Assembly: GCF_009469615.1 (NCBI RefSeq)
Contig: NZ_SSXX01000002.1
Coordinates: forward strand, 62,001 to 126,000
Reading direction: 5' to 3'
From: Dechloromonas sp. H13
GTDB taxonomy: Bacteria; Pseudomonadota; Gammaproteobacteria; Burkholderiales; Rhodocyclaceae
Length of the DNA stretch: 64,000 bases
The notes under the pieces were generated by a model. It made no database searches, was not told the origin of the DNA, and was given only the letters and a program-made list of their open reading frames with translations. Shown here one piece after another: positions 42,265 through 56,892 of this stretch (positions are counted from its first letter, which is position 1; the number at the start of each line of letters is the position of its first letter). The position numbers and the translations under genes were made by a program.

Positions 42265-42857
42265 GCGATTTTACGCAGCCGGATCATCCGGAACCAGCCG
42301 CCGACCAGTGCCGGCTGGTCGTGCTCCACTTGCAGGGCAGGCGCCGAGGCCAGCAGGGCCTCGAAGACGACGTCGAGCCGCGTCGCCACCCGGCGCAGCA
42401 GCGGGTTGGCCAGGCGTCGCAGCAATGCGGTCTGGCCGTGGCGCAGGAACTTGTCGAACACCAGCACCTGCCCGCCCGGCCGCAAGATCCGCGCGACCTC
42501 GGCGAAGCAGTCGGCCGGCTCGGGCACGACAGCGAGAATCAGGTGCAGCACCGCCAGGTCGAAGCTGGCATCGGCGAACGGCAGGCGCTGGGCATCGCCC
42601 TGCACCGGCGCGAAGTCGACATCCCCGGCGCGCGGCAGGGCGCGGCGCAGCATGGCCCGGTTGAGGTCGAGTCCGACGTAGTGATGTTGCGGCGGTAGAT
42701 GCGGCAGGTCGAGTCCGGTGCCGACGCCGGCCAGCAGCACGCGGCCGGGTTCGGCGGGCAGGGTGGCCAGGCTTCGCCGGCGTGCCGCCAGCGTCGCCCG
42801 GGCGATCGCCGCGTCGTAGAAGGGGGCGATCAGCGTGTAGCTGTGCTTGAGGCTCAG
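42261..42857 (-). CDS. Class I SAM-dependent methyltransferase, probable CTG start
   Basis: 198 aa from the proposed start. Motif [17 protein letters not shown] near 41, motif [12 protein letters not shown], the [21 protein letters not shown] segment and [18 protein letters not shown] identify a UbiE/Methyltransf_11-type enzyme; the substrate is unknown. A GTG at 42740 would give 160 aa but cuts off the helix that normally precedes motif I ([21 protein letters not shown]). That helix is in frame, without stops, back to a CTG at 42857-42855 that overlaps the apaG stop TGA (CTGA). No ATG, GTG or TTG lies in the right place, so a coupled CTG start is proposed. Confidence 0.75.
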   Translation of the reverse strand: MSLKHSYTLIAPFYDAAIARATLAARRRSLATLPAEPGRVLLAGVGTGLDLPHLPPQHHYVGLDLNRAMLRRALPRAGDVDFAPVQGDAQRLPFADASFDLAVLHLILAVVPEPADCFAEVARILRPGGQVLVFDKFLRHGQTALLRRLANPLLRRVATRLDVVFEALLASAPALQVEHDQPALVGGWFRMIRLRKIA

Positions 42858-43237
42858 TGCAGCACCCGCGGCATGGCCAGCGTGAATTCGGGAATCTCGG
42901 CGTCGAAGTGGGTGCCGTCCTCGGCCACCATCTGGTAGCTGCCCTTCATGGTGCCGACCGGCGTGCTCAGCGCCGAACCGCTGGTGTACTGGAAGCTTTC
43001 GCCGGGCTTGAGCAGCGGCTGCTTGCCGACGACGCCGAGGCCGCGCACTTCCTGCACCTCGTCGTGGGCGTCGGTGATGATCCAGTGGCGCGAAATCAGT
43101 TGCGCCGGCACTGCGCCGACGTTCCTGATGGTGATGGTGTAGGCGAACAGGTAGCGGTTCTCGTCCGGGTCGGACTGGTCGGGAATGAACTGCGCCACCG
43201 GCAGGACTTCGATCTGGTATTTGTTGGCGTCGGGCAT
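42854..43237 (-). CDS. apaG: ApaG / DUF525 protein
   Basis: 127-aa single fibronectin-III-like domain protein. Conserved features: [22 protein letters not shown] near 50, [22 protein letters not shown] and [10 protein letters not shown]. In enterobacteria it affects cobalt resistance and magnesium efflux; the biochemical role is unclear. Divergent from rpe with a 36-bp gap. Translationally linked to the methyltransferase gene downstream. Confidence 0.95.
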   Translation of the reverse strand: MPDANKYQIEVLPVAQFIPDQSDPDENRYLFAYTITIRNVGAVPAQLISRHWIITDAHDEVQEVRGLGVVGKQPLLKPGESFQYTSGSALSTPVGTMKGSYQMVAEDGTHFDAEIPEFTLAMPRVLH

Positions 43238-43273
43238 GGGATAATTTCGTCTGTTCTTGTTGAGGGAAGCATC

Positions 43274-43975
43274 ATGTCAGCCAGAGATTACATCATCGCC
43301 CCGAGCATCCTGTCCGCGAATTTTGCGAAGCTGGGCGAGGAAGTCAGCAACGTCATCGCCTCGGGGGCCGACTGGATCCACTTCGACGTGATGGACAACC
43401 ATTATGTTCCCAACCTAACCATCGGCCCCCTCGTCTGCGAAGCCATTCGCCCGTGCACCGCCGCCCCGATCGATGTGCACCTGATGGTCAAGCCGCTCGA
43501 CCGCATCATCCCCGACTTCGCCAAGGCCGGCGCCAACATCATCACCTTCCACCCCGAAGCCAGCGAGCACATCGACCGCAGCCTGGCGCTGATCCGCGAC
43601 CACGGCTGCCAGGGCGGCCTCGTCTTCAACCCGGCCACCCCGCTCGATTACATGGACTATGTCCTCGACAAGATCGACGTCGTGCTCCTGATGAGCGTCA
43701 ACCCCGGCTTCGGCGGCCAGAAATTCATTCCCGGCACGCTGGCCAAGGCGCGCCAGGCAAGGGCGAAACTGGATGCCTACGAGAAGGAAAGCGGCCGGCG
43801 CATCCGCCTGGAGATCGATGGCGGCGTGAATACGGCGAACATTGCCGAGATCGCCCGCGCCGGGGTCGATGCCTTCGTTGCCGGTTCGGCCGTCTACGGC
43901 GCCGGCAAGGACAGCGATCCGCAGCGCTACAACAGCATCATCGATGCCCTGCGCGCTGAACTGGCGAAAGTCTGA
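43274..43975 (+). CDS. rpe: Ribulose-phosphate 3-epimerase
   Basis: 233-aa TIM-barrel enzyme interconverting ribulose-5-P and xylulose-5-[18 protein letters not shown] at the N-terminus, [17 protein letters not shown] (metal-binding His/Asp, near 35), DVHLMVKP near 65, [14 protein letters not shown] near 140 and [12 protein letters not shown] near 177. ATG at 43274; GATAAT at 43239-43244 may be its -10. Start of the rpe-gph-trpE gene run. Confidence 0.97.
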   Translation: MSARDYIIAPSILSANFAKLGEEVSNVIASGADWIHFDVMDNHYVPNLTIGPLVCEAIRPCTAAPIDVHLMVKPLDRIIPDFAKAGANIITFHPEASEHIDRSLALIRDHGCQGGLVFNPATPLDYMDYVLDKIDVVLLMSVNPGFGGQKFIPGTLAKARQARAKLDAYEKESGRRIRLEIDGGVNTANIAEIARAGVDAFVAGSAVYGAGKDSDPQRYNSIIDALRAELAKV

Positions 43976-43978
43976 GCC

Positions 43979-44659
43979 ATGCACTTCCAGTCCGTCACCT
44001 TCGATCTCGACGGCACGCTGCTCGACACCATTGCCGACCTCGCCGAGGGCTGTCGCCTGATGCTCGAAGAAGTCGGCGCGCCGCCGCGCACGCAGGCCGA
44101 AGTCCACAGCTTCGTCGGCAAGGGCATGGCCGTCCTCGTCGAACGTTGCCTGACCCACGAGCAGCCACCGAGCGCCGAAAAGCTGCACGCCGCCATCGAA
44201 TCATTCAAGCGCCACTATGCTGCGGTCAACGGCAAATTCACCCTGATTTACCCCGGCGTCCGCGAAGGCCTGCAGGCGTGGCAGGCCAGTGGCGTGAAGA
44301 TGGGCGTCGTCACCAACAAGCCGGGCATGTTTACCGAGGCGCTGCTCGAGCGCATGGGCCTCGCCGACTATTTCGACCTCGTCGTCTCCGGCGACACCAC
44401 GCCGAACAAGAAGCCGCATCCGGAGCCCATCCTCCATGCCTGCCGCATCTTCAACGTGCGGCCCGACCGCAACCTGCATGTCGGCGATTCGGAAAACGAC
44501 ATCCACGCCGCCCGCGCCGCCGGCTGTCCGGCCTTCTGCGTGCCCTACGGCTACAACGAGGGCAAGCCGGTGGACAGTGCCGATTGCGATGCGCTAGTAT
44601 CCGATCTGCTTGCCGCCTACCGGCAGGCCCTCACCTTCAAAGACCTCAAGCACAAATGA
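43979..44659 (+). CDS. gph: Phosphoglycolate phosphatase
   Basis: 226-aa HAD-superfamily phosphatase clearing 2-phosphoglycolate. Motif I FDLDGTLLDT (residues 6-15), motif II VVTNKPG near 110, motif III lysine in TTPNKKPHP near 143, and motif IV GDSENDIHAARAAG near 168. 3 bp after rpe. Its TGA overlaps the ATG of the Trp-rich leader peptide, linking it to trpE. Confidence 0.95.
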   Translation: MHFQSVTFDLDGTLLDTIADLAEGCRLMLEEVGAPPRTQAEVHSFVGKGMAVLVERCLTHEQPPSAEKLHAAIESFKRHYAAVNGKFTLIYPGVREGLQAWQASGVKMGVVTNKPGMFTEALLERMGLADYFDLVVSGDTTPNKKPHPEPILHACRIFNVRPDRNLHVGDSENDIHAARAAGCPAFCVPYGYNEGKPVDSADCDALVSDLLAAYRQALTFKDLKHK

Positions 44660-44712
44660 CAACGCTGCGACTCTGGAACGAATGGCAAGGTTGGCGTCGC
44701 TGGCGCCCCTGA
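44656..44712 (+). CDS. trpL: Trp-rich leader peptide (candidate trpL)
   Basis: 18-residue open frame [18 protein letters not shown]. Four Trp codons at positions 7, 10, 13 and 16 are spaced exactly every third residue; the stop is TGA at 44710-44712, 70 bp before the trpE ATG. Its ATG overlaps the gph stop (ATGA), so ribosomes finishing gph could re-initiate; there is no strong ribosome-binding site. This is what a tryptophan attenuation leader looks like. A mixed stem is possible (GCGT 44694-44697 with ACGC 44740-44743, and GCGCC 44703-44707 with GGCGC 44734-44738), covering the last Trp codons, but no clear U-tract terminator is visible before trpE, so the mechanism is open. Confidence 0.75.
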   Translation: MTTLRLWNEWQGWRRWRP

Positions 44713-44782
44713 TCTCCCTTCGCGCGCCCGCCCGGCGCAACGCACCAGACCGCGACACCCCCGTCATTTTCGAGGCTTCCCC

Positions 44783-46270
44783 ATGACCGAAACCGAATTC
44801 AACGCGCTTGCCGCGCAAGGCTACAACCGTATTCCCGTCACGCTGGAAACGTTCGCCGACCTCGACACGCCGCTTTCCATCTACCTCAAGCTGACCAGCG
44901 GCGCCAACGGCGGCCACTATTCCTACCTGCTCGAATCGGTGCAGGGCGGCGAACGCTTCGGCCGCTACTCGATCATCGGCCTCGCCGCGTCGACGCGCAT
45001 CGTCGTCAATGGCCACCAGGTACTGGTGCTGACCGGCAACCGCATCGCCGAGCGCGAGGACGACACCAATCCGCTCGACTTCATCGGCAAGTTCATGCAG
45101 CGCTTCCGGGCGCCGCCGACGTCGGGCCTGCCACGCTTCTGCGGTGGCCTGGTCGGCTGCTTCGGCTACGACACCGTGCGCTACGTCGAGACGCGGCTGA
45201 CCCGCACCCACAAGCCGGACGAAATCGGCACGCCCGACATCGGCCTCCTGCTGTCCGAGGAAATCGCCGTCGTCGACAACCTGTCCGGCAAGCTGACGCT
45301 GATCGTCTATGCCGAACCCGGCTTCCCCGGCGCCTGGCACAAGGCGCGGGCGCGGCTCAAGGAATTGCTCGGCAAGCTGCGCACGCCGGTCGTCATCCAG
45401 GCCGAACAGCCGGTGCCGTCGGAAGCCGCCGTCTCCATCTTCGGTGAAGGCGCCTTCAAGCAGGCGGTCAGGAAGGCCAAGGAGTACATCACCGAGGGCG
45501 ACATCATGCAGGTCGTCCTGTCGCAGCGCATGACCAAGCCGTTCAACGCCAGCCCGCTGGCGCTCTACCGGACGCTGCGCAGCCTCAACCCGTCGCCCTA
45601 CATGTTCTATTTCGACTTCGAGGATTTCCACGTCGTCGGCGCCTCGCCGGAGATCCTGGTCCGCCTCGAAGGCGAGCGCGTCACCGTCCGGCCGATCGCC
45701 GGCACCCGCAAGCGCGGCGCCTCGCCGGAAGAAGATGCGGCGCTGGCCGCCGAACTGCTGGCCGACGAGAAGGAGCGTGCCGAGCACACTCAGCTGCTCG
45801 ACCTCGGGCGCAACGACTGCGGCCGCGTCGCGCGGGTCGGCACGGTCAAGCTGACCGAGAACATGATCGTCGAGCGTTACTCGCACGTGATGCACATCGT
45901 CTCCAACGTCGAAGGCAAGCTGCAGCCGGGGCTCGACGCGCTCGACGTGCTGAAGGCGACCTTCCCGGCCGGCACCGTGTCCGGCGCGCCGAAGGTGCGG
46001 GCGATGGAGATCATCGACGAGCTGGAGCCGGTCAAGCGCGGCATCTACGCCGGCGCCGTCGGCTACCTGGGGTTCAACGGCGACATGGACCTGGCGATCG
46101 CCATCCGCACCGCCGTCGTCAAGGACCGCAAGCTGCACGTCCAGGCCGGCGCCGGCATCGTCGCCGACTCCGACCCCAATTCGGAATGGACCGAAACCCA
46201 GAACAAGGCCCGTGCCGTCCTGCGGGCCGCCGAACTCGCCGAGCAGGGGCTGGATACTCGGATCGACTGA
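44783..46270 (+). CDS. trpE: Anthranilate synthase component I
   Basis: 495-aa chorismate-using enzyme making anthranilate with TrpG ammonia. The N-terminal regulatory part includes a Trp feedback-site element [15 protein letters not shown] (near 50). Catalytic segment: [11 protein letters not shown] near 238, [21 protein letters not shown] near 310, [11 protein letters not shown] near 345 and [17 protein letters not shown] near 393. The partner genes trpGDC lie 13.9 kb downstream behind a separate promoter. Preceded by the Trp-rich leader. Confidence 0.97.
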   Translation: MTETEFNALAAQGYNRIPVTLETFADLDTPLSIYLKLTSGANGGHYSYLLESVQGGERFGRYSIIGLAASTRIVVNGHQVLVLTGNRIAEREDDTNPLDFIGKFMQRFRAPPTSGLPRFCGGLVGCFGYDTVRYVETRLTRTHKPDEIGTPDIGLLLSEEIAVVDNLSGKLTLIVYAEPGFPGAWHKARARLKELLGKLRTPVVIQAEQPVPSEAAVSIFGEGAFKQAVRKAKEYITEGDIMQVVLSQRMTKPFNASPLALYRTLRSLNPSPYMFYFDFEDFHVVGASPEILVRLEGERVTVRPIAGTRKRGASPEEDAALAAELLADEKERAEHTQLLDLGRNDCGRVARVGTVKLTENMIVERYSHVMHIVSNVEGKLQPGLDALDVLKATFPAGTVSGAPKVRAMEIIDELEPVKRGIYAGAVGYLGFNGDMDLAIAIRTAVVKDRKLHVQAGAGIVADSDPNSEWTETQNKARAVLRAAELAEQGLDTRID

Positions 46271-46299
46271 TCCCCAACCAGCGCCGCGCGTAAATGAAG

Positions 46300-46328
46300 A
46301 ACCGCCCGTGAAAATGGGCGGTTTTTTT
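46300..46328 (+). terminator. Terminator after trpE
   Basis: AACCGCCC/GGGCGGTT 8-bp stem, 8-nt loop, followed by a run of T. Strong intrinsic terminator. The next bases (46331) begin a copy of the repeated word. Confidence 0.92.
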
Positions 46329-46330
46329 AC

Positions 46331-46341
46331 GTCGACCGCAG
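46331..46341 (-). repeat. Intergenic copy of the YTGCGGTCGAC word
   Basis: Plus strand reads GTCGACCGCAG, directly after the T-run of the trpE terminator. On the minus strand the word is followed by GT and seven A. Confidence 0.6.
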
Positions 46342-46354
46342 CAGGCGGCAGGTG

Positions 46355-46398
46355 TCGGAAATCCGAGGGCAGGATCCGGCCGGCAGTCGGAAATCCGG
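46355..46398 (+). promoter_or_regulatory. Two inverted-repeat activator sites before gltI
   Basis: TCGGAAATCCGA (46355-46366) and TCGGAAATCCGG (46387-46398), starts 32 bp apart (about three helical turns). Both fit the core of TTCGG-N4-CCGAA, which I recall as the AauR site for acidic amino acid genes in Pseudomonas. They lie 75-120 bp upstream of the sigma-54 promoter, the usual enhancer distance. Confidence 0.6.
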
Positions 46399-46472
46399 CG
46401 CCTTGCGCCGGGTGGTCGAAATAAATCGTTGAAAAATCAATCGCCTGGGTTTTTTTGTGCGGCCGATTTTCC

Positions 46473-46488
46473 TGGCATGCCCCCTGCA
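46473..46488 (+). promoter_or_regulatory. Sigma-54 promoter before gltI
   Basis: TGGCATG-N4-CTGCA matches TGGCACR-N4-TTGCW, with the invariant GG (46474-46475) and GC (46486-46487) exactly 10 bp apart. Predicted start near 46499, 42 bp before the gltI ATG. Confidence 0.8.
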
Positions 46489-46540
46489 ATGTATTTCCCG
46501 TCGAAGCCGACCGCCGGCTTCCTTACTGACTGGAGATGAC

Positions 46541-48536
<1,996 letters not shown>

Positions 48537-48606
48537 GCGCAAACGCAACGCCGGGGCGGGCCAGCGGCGCGCCCCGGACCGATCACAACAATCGAGGGAT
48601 CCCTCC

Positions 48607-49344
48607 ATGAGCTATCAATGGAACTGGGGCGTCTTCCTGCAGCCTAGCGCGAGCGGCGACGACACCTATCTGGGCTGGATGCTGGCCGGCTTCAAAATGA
48701 CCATCGGGCTGTCGTTGACCGCCTGGGTGCTGGCGCTGCTGCTCGGCGCGCTGATCGGCGTGCTGCGCACGGTGCCGAACAGGGCGCTGGCCGGTTTTGC
48801 CACCGGCTACGTCGAACTGTTCCGCAACATACCGCTGCTGGTGCAGTTGTTCATCTGGTATTTCGTGTTGCCGGAACTGCTGCCGGAAAGCCTCGGCAAC
48901 CTCTACAAGCAGTCGAATCCGCTGCTGCAGCAATTCCTCGCCTCGATGATCTGCCTCGCGCTGTTTACCAGTGCCCGGGTCGCCGAGCAGGTGCGCGCCG
49001 GCATCAACTCGCTGCCCAAGGGCCAGAAGAACGCTGGCCTGGCCCTCGGCTTCACGCTGCCGCAGACCTACCGCTTCGTCCTGCTGCCGATGGCCTTCCG
49101 CCTCGTCGTCCCGCCGCTGACCTCGGAATTCCTGAATATCTTCAAGAATTCCGCCGTCTGCTCGACCATCGGCCTCCTCGAACTCGCAGCCCAGGGCCGC
49201 CAACTGGTCGATTACACGGCGCAGCCCTACGAATCCTTCATCGCCGTGACCCTGGCCTACCTGCTGATCAACGTCACCGTGATGTTCCTGATGCATCGCT
49301 TCGAGCGCCGCATCGTGGTGCCCGGCTACATCGGAGGCAAATAA
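48607..49344 (+). CDS. gltJ: Glutamate/aspartate ABC transporter permease GltJ
   Basis: 245-aa inner-membrane permease of the His/Glu/Gln class, about five helices. Starts [23 protein letters not shown], typical of GltJ. The ABC-interacting EAA-like loop is [26 protein letters not shown] in parts (about residues 120-150). Stop is 1 bp before the gltK ATG. Confidence 0.93.
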   Translation: MSYQWNWGVFLQPSASGDDTYLGWMLAGFKMTIGLSLTAWVLALLLGALIGVLRTVPNRALAGFATGYVELFRNIPLLVQLFIWYFVLPELLPESLGNLYKQSNPLLQQFLASMICLALFTSARVAEQVRAGINSLPKGQKNAGLALGFTLPQTYRFVLLPMAFRLVVPPLTSEFLNIFKNSAVCSTIGLLELAAQGRQLVDYTAQPYESFIAVTLAYLLINVTVMFLMHRFERRIVVPGYIGGK

Positions 49345-49345
49345 C

Positions 49346-50026
49346 ATGTACGAATTCGACTGGTCCTCCATCCCCGGGGCGCTGCCCTTCCTCTGGGAAG
49401 GCATGAAAATCTCCCTCGAAATCACGTTGACCGCAGTCGTCATCGGCATCGTCTGGGGCACGCTGCTGGCCATGATGCGGCTGTCGTCGTTCCGGCCGCT
49501 GTCGTGGTTCGCCGCCGGCTACGTCAACCTGTTCCGCGCCGTGCCGCTGGTCATGGTGCTGCTCTGGTTCTTCCTGATCGTTCCCAAGTTCATCGAGCAG
49601 CTGTTCGGCCTGCCGCCCGGCAGCGACCTGCGCCTGACCTCGGCGATGATCGGTTTCGCGCTGTTCGAGTCGGCCTACTACTCCGAGATCATCCGCGCCG
49701 GCATCCAGAGCGTGCCCAAGGGCCAGATGGCCGCCTGCTCGGCGCTCGGCATGACCTACGGCCAGGCCATGCGCCTCGTCATCCTGCCGCAGGCCTTCCG
49801 CAACATGGTGCCGCTGCTGCTGACCCAGGCCATCATCCTGTTCCAGGACACCTCGCTGGTCTATGTCTCGGCGCTGGCCGACTTCTTCGGCGCCGCCTAC
49901 AAGGTCGGCGACCGCGACGGCCGCCTGGTCGAGATGCTGCTGTTCGCCGGCGCCGTCTATTTCGTCATCTGCTACACCGCTTCGCAGATCGTGAAGCGCC
50001 TCCAGAAAAAATACCACCCGGCCTGA
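49346..50026 (+). CDS. gltK: Glutamate/aspartate ABC transporter permease GltK
   Basis: 226-aa second permease half. Opens [19 protein letters not shown], typical of GltK. EAA-type loop: [16 protein letters not shown] then [14 protein letters not shown] (about 112-140). Forms the channel with GltJ. Confidence 0.93.
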   Translation: MYEFDWSSIPGALPFLWEGMKISLEITLTAVVIGIVWGTLLAMMRLSSFRPLSWFAAGYVNLFRAVPLVMVLLWFFLIVPKFIEQLFGLPPGSDLRLTSAMIGFALFESAYYSEIIRAGIQSVPKGQMAACSALGMTYGQAMRLVILPQAFRNMVPLLLTQAIILFQDTSLVYVSALADFFGAAYKVGDRDGRLVEMLLFAGAVYFVICYTASQIVKRLQKKYHPA

Positions 50027-50051
50027 TTGCCCGCCTTCAAGGAGAAATTCC

Positions 50052-50780
50052 ATGATCCAGATTTCCAACGTCAGCAAGCACTACGGCGCCTTCCAGGTGC
50101 TCACCGACTGCACGACCTCAGTCAGCAAGGGCGAGGTGATCGTCGTCTGCGGTCCCTCCGGTTCCGGCAAGTCGACCCTGATCAAGTGCGTCAATGGCCT
50201 CGAACCCTTCCAGTCCGGCGAAATCATCGTCAACGGCACCTCGGTCGGCGACCCGAAAACCAATCTGTCCAAGCTGCGCGCCCACGTCGGCATGGTCTTC
50301 CAGAACTTCGAGCTGTTCCCGCACATGAGTATCACCGAGAACCTGACCATCGCCCAGACCAAGGTGCTCGGGCGCGGCAAGGAGGAGGCGATGGACAAGG
50401 GCCTCAAACTGCTCGACCGCGTCGGCCTCAAGGCGCATGCCCACAAGTTCCCCGGCCAGCTGTCCGGCGGCCAGCAGCAGCGCGTGGCGATCGCCCGGGC
50501 GCTGGCGATGGACCCGATCTGCATGCTGTTCGACGAACCGACCTCGGCCCTCGACCCGGAAATGGTCAACGAAGTGCTCGACGTGATGACCGAACTGGCG
50601 CGTGAAGGCATGACCATGATGTGCGTGACACACGAAATGGGATTCGCCAAACGCGTCGCCAACCGGGTCATCTTCATGGACCAGGGGCGCATCGTCGAGG
50701 ACGACAGCAAGGAGGCCTTCTTCGCCAACCCGCGCTCGGAGCGGGCGCAGCAGTTCCTGGCGAAGATCCTTCACCATTGA
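50052..50780 (+). CDS. gltL: Glutamate/aspartate ABC transporter ATPase GltL
   Basis: 242-aa ATP-binding subunit. Walker A GPSGSGKS (34-41), Q-loop [11 protein letters not shown], signature LSGGQQQR (137-144), Walker [15 protein letters not shown] and the H-loop His in CVTHEMGFA. Imperfect stem GCCCCTG/CAGGGGC (50789-50823) follows and might end the operon. Confidence 0.95.
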   Translation: MIQISNVSKHYGAFQVLTDCTTSVSKGEVIVVCGPSGSGKSTLIKCVNGLEPFQSGEIIVNGTSVGDPKTNLSKLRAHVGMVFQNFELFPHMSITENLTIAQTKVLGRGKEEAMDKGLKLLDRVGLKAHAHKFPGQLSGGQQQRVAIARALAMDPICMLFDEPTSALDPEMVNEVLDVMTELAREGMTMMCVTHEMGFAKRVANRVIFMDQGRIVEDDSKEAFFANPRSERAQQFLAKILHH

Positions 50781-50856
50781 TTCATCCGGCCCCTGGCCTC
50801 ACCGTTCGCGGCGCGGCAGGGGCATCATCCGGACTCTCATCAGGAAGCACCCGACC

Positions 50857-51501
50857 ATGGACGACAGCCTGAACCGGCTGGCCATCAGCTTTTTTCTCGG
50901 CGGATTGATCAGTCTGAGCACGATCACCAATCCGCTCTCGAAAATCCCCGTCTTCCTGACCCTGGCCGCCGATCTGGATGCCGTGACTTCCTCGCATGAG
51001 GCACGGCGGGCCTGCTTCTACGGCTTTCTGCTGCTGGCCGTCGGGCTGTTCGCCGGCGTCTTCATCCTTGAGGTGTTCGGTATTTCCTTCGGCGCCTTGC
51101 GCATCGCCGGCGGGCTGACCGTGGCCCTGATCGGCTACCGCATGCTGTTCGGCAGCAGCGATGCCGCGCTGATCGGCGGCGACGGCAGCTTTGCCTTCTT
51201 CCCGTTGGCGATGCCGGGTATCGCCGGGCCGGGCGCGCTGGCGACGGTGATCGGCATCTCGTCGGAAATTGCCGAGCTCTCGGGCGGCCTGCGCCGCCTG
51301 CTGGCCTATGCCGCCACCGTCGCCAGCATCGCCGCGACCTGCCTGTTGATCTGGCTGGTCCTGCGTTCCGCGCGCTGGGTGTCGCGCCGCCTGGGCAGCG
51401 AAGGCATCAACGTCATCACCCGCCTGACCGGCTTTCTGCTCATCTGTATCGGTGTGCAGTTCGTCGCGTCGGGCACCCGCAGTTTCGTGGCCGGCACCTG
51501 A
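50857..51501 (+). CDS. MarC-family (UPF0056) membrane protein
   Basis: 214-aa protein with about six helices. Family markers: ISTITNPLSKIPVFLTL near 24, the central FPLAMPGIAGPGALATVIG near 113, and the C-terminal RLTGFLLICIGVQFVASG. Despite the name, members are not proven antibiotic-resistance transporters. It lies between gltL and aspA on the same strand, but nothing links it functionally to them. Confidence 0.88.
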   Translation: MDDSLNRLAISFFLGGLISLSTITNPLSKIPVFLTLAADLDAVTSSHEARRACFYGFLLLAVGLFAGVFILEVFGISFGALRIAGGLTVALIGYRMLFGSSDAALIGGDGSFAFFPLAMPGIAGPGALATVIGISSEIAELSGGLRRLLAYAATVASIAATCLLIWLVLRSARWVSRRLGSEGINVITRLTGFLLICIGVQFVASGTRSFVAGT

Positions 51502-51540
51502 CCGGCTACGCCAACCATGAGTATTCAACAAGGAGACAGC

Positions 51541-52941
<1,401 letters not shown>

Positions 52942-53009
52942 CGCGGTCGACCGTCAAAAAGGGGCGATTTTCAGCGGTTACAATGCGCCGTCCGCCCCGC
53001 CGCCAAACC

Positions 53010-54928
53010 ATGCCCGAAACCCGCCAGACGATCCCGGTTGCCTTGCCCCGCCCGCATCGGCCGCTGGCGGTCGCGCTGGTGCTGCTGCTCCTGCTGGCGG
53101 TCGGGCTGCTTGCCTACCGCGCCTCGGAGCGTGCCGGGTTGCGCCAAATGCGGGCCGAGGCCAGCCACCAGCTCGACATCCTGGCCGCGGCCATCGACAG
53201 CGAGGTGACGCGGCATGCCTCGATTCCCAGTGCCGTCGAGCTGAATCCTGACGTGCTGGCCCTGCTGCGCGCCCCGGCCGAGCGCCAGGACACGCTGCAG
53301 CCGGCAGCCAACCGCTTCCTGCAGCAGCTCAACGACCATCTCGGCGGGCCGGCCATCTTCGTGCTCGATACCCGCGGCCAGGTCGTCGCGTCGAGCGACT
53401 GGATCTTTTCCGACAACCTGCTCGGCTCCGACGTCTCCTACATGCCCTTTTTCCGCAGCGCGGTTGGCGGCACGCCGGCGCGCCACTACGCGGTCGACAA
53501 GGTGCGCCACGAGCCCGGTTATTTCTTCGCGCTGCCGATCCGCGACGAGCGGCAGGAGTGGAAGGTGATCGGCGTCGCCGTCGTCAAGTCCAGCCTGCGC
53601 GAGATCGAGCGGCGCTGGCTGGGCCAGGAAGCGCCGGCGCTGATCGTCGACCGTAATGGCATCGTCCTCCTCGCTTCGCCGCCGGAATGGCGCTACGCGA
53701 CGCTGCAGGCGCCGGGCAGGGAAGCGCTGGCGCGGATCAGCCGCGAGCAGTTCGCCGGCCAGCCGGTCGGTGCAGTCAGCCTCGACATCGCGCTCGAAGG
53801 CGCCGACGAGGGCGTCATCGTCCGCCTGCCCAGGCATCTGCGCGAGGACATGAATCCACTGCCCGGCGCCCGCCCCTATCTGGCGCTGTCGCGCAATCTG
53901 CCGGGGACGGCGTGGCGCATCGTCGTCTTCTCCGACCTGCGGCCGGTGGCCGTGCAGGCGGCGACGCACGCCGCGCTGGCGACCGCCGCCATCGGCTGTC
54001 TGCTGCTCGGCCTGCTTTACCTGAACCAGCGCCGGCGGCTGGCGCGCGGGCGCGAGGAAGCGCGGGCGATGCTGGAGCGGGCCAATCAGGAGCTGGAGCG
54101 CAACGTCGCCGAACGCACCGCCGACCTTTCCGAGGCGGTGACCCGCCTGCAGCGCGAAGTCGGCGAGCGCCAGCGCGCCGAGCAGACGCTGCGCGCCGCC
54201 CAGGACGAACTGGTGCAGGCGGCCAAGCTGGCGGTGCTCGGCCAGATGGCGACCGGCATCACGCACGAGCTGAGCCAGCCGCTCGGCGCCATCCGCACGC
54301 TGTCGGCCAACGCCGCCGAGTTCATGCGGCGCGGCGACCTAGCGACGGCGGAAAAGAATCTCGCCATCGTCGGCCAGCTGTCCGAGCAGATGGGCGGCAT
54401 CATCGGGCCGCTCAAGACCTTCGCGCGCAAGTCGCCGGCGGTGCCGGCGGCGGTCGACGTCGCGCAGGCGGTCGACGCCGCGCTGTTCCTCTTCGAGCAG
54501 CGGCTGCGCAAGCAGTCGATTGTGGTCGACCGGCAAATCGCGGCCAATTCCTGGATCGCCTGGTGCGACCGCAACCGCCTGCAGCAGGTGCTGGTCAACC
54601 TGATCGGCAACGCCATCGACGCGATGGCCGACGAGCCGGAACGGCGGCTGACGTTTTCCGTGGAGCGCGCCAGTTCGGGGCAGGTGGCCCTGGCCGTCAG
54701 CGATAGCGGTGCCGGCTTCACAGAGGCGGCGCTCGAACATTTGTTCGAGCCTTTCTTCACGACCAAGCAGCCGGGCGAAGGCCTGGGCCTCGGGCTGACC
54801 ATTTCGCGCGACATCCTGCGCGATTTCGGCGGCGACCTGCTGGCCGGTCCGGCCCCCGGTGGCGGGGCGCGTTTTGTTATCCTGTTGCCGCCCGTGCCAT
54901 CGACTTCTCCTGCCGAAAAAGATCCGCC

Positions 54929-54932
<4 letters not shown>
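53010..54932 (+). CDS. DctB/AauS-type sensor histidine kinase
   Basis: 640-aa membrane sensor. Helix 1 (about 16-34), a large periplasmic double-sensor (dCACHE-like) domain (about 35-305), helix 2 (about 310-330), coiled coil (about 335-400), then the kinase. The phospho-acceptor His is in GITHELSQPLGAIR (about 418); N-box NLIGNAIDAM, G1 DSGAGF and G2 GEGLGLGLTI follow. TACAAT at 52979-52984 is a likely -10, 26 bp before the ATG at 53010; upstream open frame is an aspA shadow. Class is that of C4-dicarboxylate/acidic amino acid sensors. Neighbouring gltI/ansB/aspA suggest acidic amino acids or their amides as signal. Confidence 0.9.
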
Positions 54933-56245
<1,313 letters not shown>

Positions 56246-56261
56246 GCCGCCGGTATCGGCG

Positions 56262-56882
56262 TCAGCGGGTCGCTGTTGATGGCGACGTTGCCAGCCGGCG
56301 CACGATGTCGTCGAGGACGGCGCGGGAATTCATGATGAAGGTGTGGCTTGCGGCGACCTCGACCCGCTCGCCGCTTTCGCTCGCGACCTCGTCGAGCGTC
56401 AGGATGCCGTCGTTGGCCTGGTTGCCGAACGGCAGCCAGCGGGCGCGCGGACCGGCGGTGCCGGCATAGATGACGGTATTTGGCGGCAGCGGCAGGCTGT
56501 GCATGAACGCCTCGTCGGCGAGCAGGCTGCCCATCTCGCCGGTCAGCGCCCGGTAGAGCCCGTAGCGCGAGAAAAACCGCGCCGCCTTGCAGGCGCGCAT
56601 CGGCGGCGCCAGCAGAAAGGTATGGCGCGGCGGATTCGTCAGCTTGGCCAGCGCCCGGCGCAGGATCACCGAGCCCAGCGAGTGGCCGATGACTGCGTAA
56701 GGAAGCGAGCCGACCTGTTGCTCGATCTTGCGCACCACCCGGGCGCTGACGCCGTCCAGATTCTCGGCCCATGCCGCATAGCCGAACAGGTACGTGCCGT
56801 ACCCCAGCTTTGCCAGACGCCGTTTCAGGATCAGCATGGAAGCCGGCGTACGCCCCATGCCGTGGATCAGGATGATGTCCAT
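56262..56882 (-). CDS. Alpha/beta-fold hydrolase
   Basis: 206 aa. Begins IILIHGMGRTP (oxyanion-region HG), has the nucleophile elbow GHSLGS (Ser near 67) and a late His in ASHTFIMN. The fold resembles small lipase/esterase-like hydrolases that act on lipids or thioesters; substrate unknown. Last gene of the minus-strand envelope cassette, 10 bp after the PAP2 gene. Confidence 0.82.
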   Translation of the reverse strand: MDIILIHGMGRTPASMLILKRRLAKLGYGTYLFGYAAWAENLDGVSARVVRKIEQQVGSLPYAVIGHSLGSVILRRALAKLTNPPRHTFLLAPPMRACKAARFFSRYGLYRALTGEMGSLLADEAFMHSLPLPPNTVIYAGTAGPRARWLPFGNQANDGILTLDEVASESGERVEVAASHTFIMNSRAVLDDIVRRLATSPSTATR

Positions 56883-56892
56883 CGGCCGGGGT

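Noticed and set aside
54455-54480. Tandem GGCGGTCGAC sites in the sensor kinase gene
   Set aside because: They lack the preceding YT and read as ordinary Ala-Val-Asp codons, so they were not counted with the YTGCGGTCGAC family.
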